DNA from: Clostridium estertheticum
Lineage (GTDB): Bacteria; Bacillota; Clostridia; Clostridiales; Clostridiaceae
Assembly: GCF_026650985.1 (NCBI RefSeq)
Contig: NZ_CP086239.1
Span: 2,976,001 to 3,040,000 of the forward strand
Reading direction: 5' to 3'
DNA length: 64,000 nt
Shown here: in pieces, positions 57,519 through 64,000 of the stretch
How the letters are laid out: every line of letters starts with the position of its first letter
Position numbering within the stretch: the first letter of the stretch is position 1
Notes under the pieces: generated by a model
Seen by the model: only the letters and a program-made list of their open reading frames with translations
Database searches by the model: none
What the model was told of the DNA's origin: nothing
Translations under genes and position numbers: made by a program

Positions 57519-58790
57519 ATTGATAATAAATCTTTTAAAGAATTGAAGAATGAGAATAGTTCAGTTTTAAGACTACTTCCACACCGATTGAGCAATCCTA
57601 ACTCTAAACAGTTGCCCCTCCAATTTCTTATTTTCCTAAGTGGACAGCTAGTTTCGAGACTAGGTGACGCACTTTACACCTTTGCAATACCATGGATTTC
57701 ATATGAACTAACACATTCAGTTATTGTTATGGGTTCAATGTATGCAGTCAGTGTATTGCCGATTGTGTTATTTGGTCCGATCATCGGAGTGTGCGTTGAT
57801 CACTGGGATCGCCGACGACTGATGATCTTCGCTGATGTAACACGAGCGCTTCTAGTTGCTTTCATTCCATTCATGCAGATGCTGGGCATCTTGCAACTTT
57901 GGCAACTTTACGTTGTATCATTTCTTTTGGCAGGGTTGTCATTACTTTTTGACATATCGGTTGTAGCTGTTATCCCCCAATTAATAGACAACAAAAACCT
58001 TACTAAGGCAAATGCATCGTATCAATTAGTTAATCAAGCCGGTGATTTAATTGGTCCTCTTCTTGCCGGTATTATGATAACCACTCTTGGAGGCTACCGT
58101 ACGTTATGGTTCGATGTCGTGTCTTTCGCAGGGACATTATGGGCTATATGGAGAATTCAGACCTTGGGAAAACCGGTTGCGAAAACGGGACTAAGCGAGG
58201 TTTTTCGTGGAATGAGGGATGGACTACATTTTTTAATTCACGACAAGTTGAATTTTACTCTCTCCCTACAGGCTATGATCGGCAACTTTGGGTACAGTGC
58301 AGCCTATGGAGTTTTGATGTTCTATCTCCTCTCTACACTCCATCTAAATGCGGCACAAATTAGTTACAACTACGCATTTCTTGGATTTGGTGGTTTAGTG
58401 GGAAGTATTATCGTAGTTCCTTTGGAACGCTATTTTCGACGTGGAGTAATTATACCTATACTCTTAATTATAGGGACATGTGGTTTTCTATATGCATTAG
58501 TTGCCCGGTTTTGGCTAGGTCCAGGAATCGCGTTTGGTATCGTTACAATCTGTAATGTGGCATGGAACACGCTTTCAACATCGATACGGCAGGAAACTGT
58601 CCCTTCGAATATGTTAGGAAGAGTGCTTGGTTTCTCACGTGTGTTTACCCGGCTGGCTGTGCCACTTGGCGTTATGGCAGGTAGTTTAATCTCGAGTTTA
58701 ATCAGTCCAGTTGCAGTATTTGCGATTGCAGCTGTTTGCAAGGGAGTTGAGGTTTCAATTGCTTTATGCTCCTCAATTCGCAAGTTATAA
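57519..58790 (+). CDS. MFS transporter, start codon unusual, GC-richer than neighbours
   Basis: 415-423 residues, 11-12 helices. SRLGDALYTFAIPWISYEL, GVCVDHWDRRRLMIFADV (the MFS loop 2-3 motif) and SGQLVSRLGD fit drug-efflux MFS proteins. The frame opens with ATT at 57519 after AGAGGTG; no ATG is available, only TTG at 57543. The coding part has clearly more G+C than the surroundings and different codon use (GCG, CGA, CCG), a sign of transfer. The ATT may be a mutated ATG, so expression is uncertain. Confidence 0.8.
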   Translation: MDNKSFKELKNENSSVLRLLPHRLSNPNSKQLPLQFLIFLSGQLVSRLGDALYTFAIPWISYELTHSVIVMGSMYAVSVLPIVLFGPIIGVCVDHWDRRRLMIFADVTRALLVAFIPFMQMLGILQLWQLYVVSFLLAGLSLLFDISVVAVIPQLIDNKNLTKANASYQLVNQAGDLIGPLLAGIMITTLGGYRTLWFDVVSFAGTLWAIWRIQTLGKPVAKTGLSEVFRGMRDGLHFLIHDKLNFTLSLQAMIGNFGYSAAYGVLMFYLLSTLHLNAAQISYNYAFLGFGGLVGSIIVVPLERYFRRGVIIPILLIIGTCGFLYALVARFWLGPGIAFGIVTICNVAWNTLSTSIRQETVPSNMLGRVLGFSRVFTRLAVPLGVMAGSLISSLISPVAVFAIAAVCKGVEVSIALCSSIRKL

Positions 58791-58941
58791 AAAATTTACC
58801 AAAACTGTAATGTTGATGAAGTACTGCTCAATATGGATTTAAAGTTGAGTGGAATAGATAGTCATATAGTTAAAGTCCGTGTTTTATCTACATAAGCGAA
58901 CTTTGGCTATATAATTAAATTGTTGTTAACATAAGATAAAA

Positions 58942-58980
58942 AGAGCCTGAAATTAGTATTTTTAAACTAACTCAGGCTCT
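58942..58980. terminator. Terminator of M56 fragment gene, copy 2
   Basis: agagcctga and tcaggctct perfect 9-bp arms around a T-rich loop. Confidence 0.65.
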
Positions 58981-59087
58981 TTGTTTATTTACTTACTTTA
59001 TTAAAAATAAATTTTAGGTATTTGATCAATATAACATCTATTTGTTTTTCTTTTATGCCAACTTTAGCTAATCAATTCTTTTGTTAA

Positions 59088-59706
59088 CTAAAGTAGACTT
59101 GATAATATATCCATTTGCTTTTCAATATTTTTCATCTCTTTATTTCTATAAGAAGTTATTCCAATCATTTTATCTAAGTAAGTTATCGTTTCATGAGTTG
59201 GTAAATTTAGTGTATGATCTATATTTATATCATATCCTGATGCTTGATTAAACAAAATAAGTTTCGTAATTTGGTCCGTAATAATATCAGATTGGACTGT
59301 AATAGATTTTTGTTTTGCAATGTTAAAATTTTCTGGATGTGCTTTCATTGTCTTTATTACTATATTCCATTTTGCTGTATTAGATTGATTGATTTTTTTG
59401 TTTTGAATTTCTAAAGATTTTAATTGTTCAGTTTTTTGATTAATTATAGTTATTTTTTCTTTAGATATTTCTTTACTTTCTTTATGTTGAAGCTTCAACA
59501 ATATTATTGTTTGGGATTACTTTTGAAGTGTTTAGTGCAATACCTAAGGCACCTATGGTAAAGAGGACAGCAATTCCTAACAATATACCTCTAACATTTA
59601 TCTTTTTATACTTTGAAATCATAATAATTCTCCTTTCTATTTCTAAATTATTCATAACCATTGAGGTAGTCCCTATAAGTCTCTTGCTGTTACCGACTAT
59701 CTCCAA
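59088..59706 (-). pseudogene. BlaR1/M56 C-terminal fragment, copy 2, frameshifted
   Basis: As copy 1 but with 13 bases deleted (between ctttctttа and tgttgaagc, near 59482), which separates the membrane part from the outer helical part. Confidence 0.75.
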
Positions 59707-59751
59707 TACTTTTATTATTGAATTTCCGTATAGATTACAATGGTAAATAAT

Positions 59752-60075
59752 TTATGGTAATTATGGTATAATTAAATAAATGTTTTATGATTTAATATAA
59801 AAGGGAGGCTTTGTATGGGAAGTGCAAGAGCTACTAGAATTGTTTTTACAATTATTAACTTTGCTATAATAATTGCAATTATAATAGGGATATATAAAGC
59901 AATACAAGGGTTTAAAAATTATGTTAATAGAAATAAAGAAATGGAGAAAAAGATAGATATTATTTTAAATAAATTAGAAAATAAAAAAGATAATTAATAT
60001 TTAAAGTTACATAATTTTTTTCTGTTTCATCACAAGCAACCCTATATCTTTATAGATGTGGGGTTACTTGTATTA
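59752..60075. repeat. Duplicated block A2, copy 2
   Basis: Matches 51050-51372: promoter, 60-residue gene and terminator. The palindrome that precedes copy 1 is missing here. Confidence 0.85.
59815..59997 (+). CDS. Small membrane protein (60 residues), copy 2
   Basis: Same as the 51114 gene except Arg for Thr at residue 8. Ribosome site AAAGGGAGGC and TATAAT at 59768-59773 are kept, so it is probably expressed. Confidence 0.75.
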   Translation: MGSARATRIVFTIINFAIIIAIIIGIYKAIQGFKNYVNRNKEMEKKIDIILNKLENKKDN

Positions 60076-60202
60076 ATATTTTGAAAGTAACTCAATGGTA
60101 ATTGAGTTACTTTCACATTGGGTCTATTGCCTATTCCTTAAAAATTTCAATTTCAATGTAACATATCGTGTTGAATTGTTACATTGAATGTATTTCAATG
60201 AT
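60070..60202 (+). repeat. Palindromic intergenic repeat, copy 10 (long form)
   Basis: Perfect palindrome 60083-60114 and the long tail nearly identical to copy 4 at 47303-47430, including ttcaatgtaacatatcgtgttg. The terminator at 60038-60071 precedes it. Confidence 0.8.
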
Positions 60203-60216
60203 ATAATATTATCTTT

Positions 60217-60275
60217 AACATACACTTACTTTTATACACATTATATCCCATTTAACTTATTACAGGGGTTAATTA
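60217..60275. repeat. Dispersed repeat, copy 3 (partial)
   Basis: tacttttatacacattatatccc-type start of the 29219 repeat, ending before the TnpB gene. Immediately follows palindromic repeat copy 10. Confidence 0.6.
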
Positions 60276-60317
60276 TTAATAGATTTGAAGGCCCATATGT
60301 TGTGTGTGAAAAAGTCG

Positions 60318-62078
60318 TTAAGAATTAATCTTAACTACTTTTAATATTTGTGTTATATAAATAAGCTTGTAGATAGTACCTATGGTTAATGGACCACTGG
60401 CTCCATCTAGAACTAAAACATTATTATTTATAACTACTATAGTATCTTTTACAAAAGCTTTTAAATTCGAGTATCCTAAGGTGCTTGAAATTTTATATAA
60501 ATACTGTATTTTAAGTGTCTTTAACTCTTTGGATAGTACCCTCCAATTGTTTGTAAATGTTCTATATATCAAAGGTATTTTCTCTTTATACCCAAGAGCT
60601 TTACGAGCTATACAATATGCAGCGGATACATGAATAGATATTCCTTTAGCTTTCATATATTTTATTTTACCCATTTGGCTAGTGTATGCTGGATTTACAT
60701 AAAATACGGCTAAATTTTCTTTAAAAGCCCTGGAACTGATTGCTTCAATGATTTTTTTATGAGCAAACATACTGATTTTCATATTTCGTTTAGTATTCCC
60801 ATAAGTTAGTTTGGATTTACTGATGTTTTTAATATCCTCACCAGCAAGTGGTTTATTTTTATCCCTGGCTATTTGAACAAGCCCTAAGGCACTCTTTTCT
60901 AAAATTTTTGAAATCTGCCCTGAAGTTTTATTTGCTATATTAAAATGTATAGTGCCAAAGTCTAATAGGTTTCCGATGCAATCAGTTTCACTCCATGCAA
61001 TATGGTCGTAGTTTATATCATAGCCTACAACTCCATTTGCCATAAAATAATTAATTTGATTCTCGTCTTTAAATAGTTTATAAGATGGCTTAAACAAAAA
61101 ATAATCTCCTTTGTCTTCGATTCGTAAGGAAACAGGGGAATTTTTAGTGTTTAGAGCTTCTATTAATAAGTCTTTATGGTAAGGAAAATCAACATTTTCT
61201 ACTTCAAACCATTGTGAACTATGATATGCACCTATTTTATTTTCATAGGGCAGTTGGATACTTAGTAAATTCGTTTCGTAGCTGTATTTAACACAAGCAT
61301 TTCCTTATGTAACTGTGTTAAGTCCTTGAAGTTCTATAGTTTTATGTCTAGCTTTATAGAAGTCTTCTTTCCATGCAAAATGATCTTTATATAATGTATG
61401 CTGAGCTTTGAATAGTTTCTTAGTACCAAAACATGATTTTACTGCACTTGTATTAAGTCTTGCAAGTTTTTGTTTTTGATAACTTATACCACGCTTAATC
61501 ATATTCAGTTTATTAGTTAATCTGCTAATTTTTTTTACGACAAGAGCATGCTCAAAATCGTATATATTATATATAATTGATTTATTTTTATAATTGGCCT
61601 CAACAAAAATCTTATCATCTGACATGTAAAAATAATATGGCCTATAATACTTAAATTTGGGGAGGCTTTTACTATTTTTAATAGCCTTAGATATATCGAT
61701 AATATGAGTGTGAATCTTACTCCAAAATTTAATTTTATTAATTAAATCCTTAGCAGATTTCTCTCTATGATTAATGTTCTGCTTTAAATCATCTATGTAC
61801 ATTTTGTTTAATTCAACATTAGAAGATTTATTCCATTTAGCTTCACAAACAGCATAGTTTGTATAATAAGTATTAAGATTAAACATATTTTTAATAGTTA
61901 AATGAATACTCTGAGAAAGACTTTTCTCATGATTGTAAACAAGAATTGAATAAGCTTTAATTTTAGCTTCATTAACAACATACAGTATATTCGATAGATT
62001 GTTGAGATTTTCAAAGCTGAGCTTATTTTTATATATTCTTGTAGAAGAATTAGTTTCTATTCTCAAAATATTCACCAC
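60318..62078 (-). pseudogene. TnpB-related RNA-guided nuclease-like gene with one nonsense codon
   Basis: 586 codons in one frame broken only by TAA at 61305-61307. N-terminal half: helical recognition region (RIETNSSTRIYKNKLS; KWNKSSNVELNKMY). C-terminal half: RuvC-like domain with GVVGYDINYDHIA (first Asp), PLAGEDI (Glu) and the NPAYTSQMGKIKYMKAKGIS block ahead of AAYCIARKALGY. The zinc-ribbon Cys pairs of typical TnpB are not obvious, as in the clostridial TnpB-related branch. The stop would split it into 257 and about 330 residues. Confidence 0.75.
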
Positions 62079-62164
62079 CTTTTTTATAATCTCTAATATA
62101 TATTATGCCGTAATAGAGCCTATAATATTAAGTTATATAAAAATAATTTAGCAACAAAATTCAT

Positions 62165-62185
62165 CTCCGTCTACAGAGAACGGAG
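62165..62185. terminator. Hairpin near left end of TnpB element
   Basis: ctccgt pairs with acggag (6 bp), with tcttcttttg after. Could be an element-end hairpin rather than a terminator. Confidence 0.45.
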
Positions 62186-62295
62186 TCTTCTTTTGCAAAT
62201 AAAGATAAAAATTTTTGGAGGTGGCAAAAGATGCACGTAATTTCCTTTAAATATTCTTTATTCATATTTTTACCTCCTTCAAATCGAAAAATAAA

Positions 62296-62604
62296 CTAAT
62301 AGACAACATCATTTATTTTTTCAATTCTAATTATCATTATTTTACTTTGATCTTTTTTTAAAAATTGTTTTACTTCCATCCACTCGTCATCCACATTTAT
62401 AACTTCACAATCTACTGGACCTTTTGCAATAACTGAAAGTGTACATCTTTTACCCTCAAGCGCTTTAAGTATTTTAGACATCTCGATTTCCACCTTTATT
62501 GATGTGTTGATTTTCTTGACATCTGCTTTTAGCTTCTTAACTTTGTCGCTTAACCCCATATTGGAAATTGCTATTATAAATGCCATTATTCCTATAAACT
62601 CCAT
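62296..62604 (-). CDS. Small membrane-anchored protein (102 residues), copy 2
   Basis: Identical to the product of 48539-48847. Confidence 0.65.
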   Translation of the reverse strand: MEFIGIMAFIIAISNMGLSDKVKKLKADVKKINTSIKVEIEMSKILKALEGKRCTLSVIAKGPVDCEVINVDDEWMEVKQFLKKDQSKIMIIRIEKINDVVY

Positions 62605-62712
62605 ATAATTGCACTCACCCTCTATTTTAAAATAGTAAAAATTTCCTTTAGCTTTAATTTTTATTTCTTATATGGCTTAAACCTTCAATTTTACAAAAGA
62701 TATTTTTATACT

Positions 62713-63402
62713 TTACGTTTTATTCTTAAATTTCCATCTATAATGACCGTGTATAGGAGTTGTAAAATAAGAAAGCTTGAGTATACTTGCATGAGGTTTG
62801 ATATTATGAATAACATAAGGAATGCCATTTTTATCTCTTTTATCAAAAATAATACCCACATGTCCCTGCCCAAATATCACAATATCACCCGGTTGCCACT
62901 CTTTTAAATTTTCAGAATTTCTAGCTTTAACTTTAGTTGTTAAACTTAACGCATATCTACTGAAAAATACATCTTGATTCGGCACTCGCCTGAAATCAAT
63001 ATTAGGGTCAGGCTTTCCTTCAACTCTAGGATAAAGTTTAATATTACTTTTTATATCTTGATCAATAAGGTCTTTTAAATTAATGTTAGCAGTTTTAAAT
63101 CCTCTCCAAATTACGTCAGTACATACCCCTTCTTTATCAGGTGGGTATCCACCACTATAATAATTACTAATATATTTTGTTTTATTAAGAACCTCTTTAT
63201 CAGCTCCATTAACTATATCTAATACATCTGCTACTCCATTTTTGTTATTATCAACTTTAGAAAAATTTTCAGATACAATAAATTTTGGTTTAAATATATT
63301 AAAAACAAATTCATCTATAATAGCTTTAAATGGTATATATTTATAAGTAAAAATTAATATTAAAGAAACTATTATTAAAAGTATAACAAGCTTTTTCTTC
63401 AC
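62713..63402 (-). CDS. DUF1287 protein, copy 2
   Basis: Same as the 48956 gene except Ile for Thr in the membrane anchor; all presumed catalytic residues kept. Confidence 0.85.
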   Translation of the reverse strand: MKKKLVILLIIVSLILIFTYKYIPFKAIIDEFVFNIFKPKFIVSENFSKVDNNKNGVADVLDIVNGADKEVLNKTKYISNYYSGGYPPDKEGVCTDVIWRGFKTANINLKDLIDQDIKSNIKLYPRVEGKPDPNIDFRRVPNQDVFFSRYALSLTTKVKARNSENLKEWQPGDIVIFGQGHVGIIFDKRDKNGIPYVIHNIKPHASILKLSYFTTPIHGHYRWKFKNKT

Positions 63403-63686
63403 TATATCCCTTCCCCATTTAAGATTTATTACGAACTATCCATAAACTAGACATAACCCTTAAATAAATTATACCATTTTTACGACCTTTTAGTAAAAAC
63501 TTAACTTTAAGAATTCAGCTGAAAGCCGAGAGATTTAACCCAAATATACAGACATTAATCGATACAAACAAGTAGTAAACATATTGAAATATATGGTATT
63601 GATTTTGTTAGCGTTTAAAGGCATAATAAAAATAGATTCATTTACTTGCCATAATTTTTAAAATTTGCATTTTAAGGAGATTTTGT
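63403..63686. other. Non-coding stretch
   Basis: About 280 bases between the divergent DUF1287 copy and the partial gene at the window end; must hold both promoters, no box is clear. Confidence 0.35.
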
Positions 63687-64000
63687 ATGAAAAAAAATAT
63701 TTAATTCTCATTACATTGATAGTTGTTGCGTTCTGTATAGTTATGACATGTTTTTTTAAGCACAAATCAAATAAAGTTACTGCTAGTAATAAAAATAATA
63801 TTGAACAACCAAATAAAGTTATTGAAGAAAATAAATTATTAACAAAAAAGGATGCTGTATCACTAATATTAAAAAATGAATTACTTAATCAACAGCTTCC
63901 TAAATATTTTATTCCTGTAAAAGCTTCACAAGATAATTATAATAACCTTAAAAAAGTTAATGATAGCAATGGTTTTTTGTGTAATGATGATAATAAACTT
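63687..64000 (+). CDS. Partial exported protein running off the window, slip in poly-A near start
   Basis: ATG 63687 after AAGGAG. With eight A's the frame stops after five codons (MKKNI). One more A gives MKKKYLILITLIVVAFCIVMT, a proper signal peptide/anchor with CF near the cleavage region, followed by a polar N/K-rich domain (KDAVSLILKNELLNQQ; VKASQDNYNNLKK) to the window edge. Either a base-call error, a pseudogene or a phase-variable A-tract. Confidence 0.6.

Larger units (their letters stand above)
58889..59744. repeat. Duplicated block A1, copy 2
   Basis: Matches 49667-49694 plus 49989-50836, with the intervening 300 bases absent. Confidence 0.85.
60276..62200 (-). mobile_element. IS605/IS1341-like element carrying a TnpB-related gene
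   Basis: Holds one TnpB-like gene (60318-62078) and no TnpA. It separates block A2 from block B2, which are contiguous in inverted order in the first copy of the region. A hairpin at 62165-62185 lies near the presumed 5' end; exact ends are not identified because no target duplication is expected for this type. Confidence 0.5.
62202..63417. repeat. Duplicated block B, copy 2
   Basis: Second copy of 48441-49661. After 63417 the sequence differs from that after copy 1. Confidence 0.9.

Noticed and set aside
58106-58783. Additional frames within the MFS gene on both strands
   Set aside because: Embedded in a well-supported membrane-protein frame; composition and lack of signals mark them as shadows.
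41905-60202. CRISPR array as explanation for the regularly oriented repeats
   Set aside because: Copies are 0.4-5 kb apart with genes between, lengths vary, and there are no short uniform spacers or cas genes.

Overview
The window is AT-rich DNA of roughly 70% A+T with strong purine-rich ribosome sites, short spacers and many TTG/GTG starts. Its gene families (BlaR1/M56, UviA/TcdR-like sigma fragments, DUF1287, YtrA-type GntR with ABC-2 pumps, IS605-type TnpB) point to a Firmicute, most probably Clostridium sensu stricto. No rRNA, ribosomal or housekeeping operon is seen. It looks like accessory chromosome, rich in defence genes, mobile-element scars and decayed genes. The genus is an inference from protein look and base composition.

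Layout. (1) 0-7.2 kb: a truncated EVE-like ORF, a frameshifted YhcG/DUF1016 nuclease, a zinc-ribbon protein with homing-endonuclease-type repeats, an XRE regulator, and a MutT plus PLD-helicase-DUF3427 pair. (2) 7.2-21.4 kb: a 14.2-kb island bounded by a 159-bp direct repeat. The right copy is fused to the 3' half of a tRNA-Ser(CGA) gene and lies beside an integrase remnant. Inside are a three-gene DUF262/ABC-ATPase/HNH operon, an HD-domain gene with a decayed P-loop GTPase partner, unknown membrane proteins, a decayed zinc-ribbon membrane protein and an HExxH protein cluster. (3) 21.4-31.8 kb: a TPR membrane protein, a 1.2-kilo-residue metallophosphoesterase/HSP90-type ATPase fusion, a graveyard holding DUF7662 and McrC remnants, a type I R-like N-terminal domain protein and a DUF429 protein. 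(4) 31.9-41.9 kb: mixed genes (SDR, NERD, DUF815 ATPase, MarR plus SMR pump) and fragments.

(5) 41.9-60.2 kb: one- to four-gene units separated by a family of about ten palindromic intergenic repeats, all in the same orientation. The units are a zinc-ribbon protein, an ABC-2/GntR operon, an ECF sigma/anti-sigma pair, a toxin-antitoxin remnant, XRE plus methionine aminopeptidase, a VOC protein, a DapA/PhzF pair and a 2'-5' RNA ligase. Several repeats carry a terminator before the palindrome and a promoter after it, so the stretch resembles a gene-cassette array. (6) 48.4-51.4 kb and 58.9-63.4 kb hold near-identical duplicated blocks (DUF1287 block and M56-fragment/60-residue-protein block), the second pair separated by a TnpB gene carrying one nonsense codon.

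Many genes are broken by single-base changes in homopolymer runs or by single stop codons. This is either real decay of accessory DNA or residual base-calling error, and it should be settled before any gene here is called dead. The best candidates for undescribed biology are the DUF262-ATPase-HNH operon, the phosphoesterase-HSP90 fusion, the HD/GTPase cassette and the palindrome-separated array.
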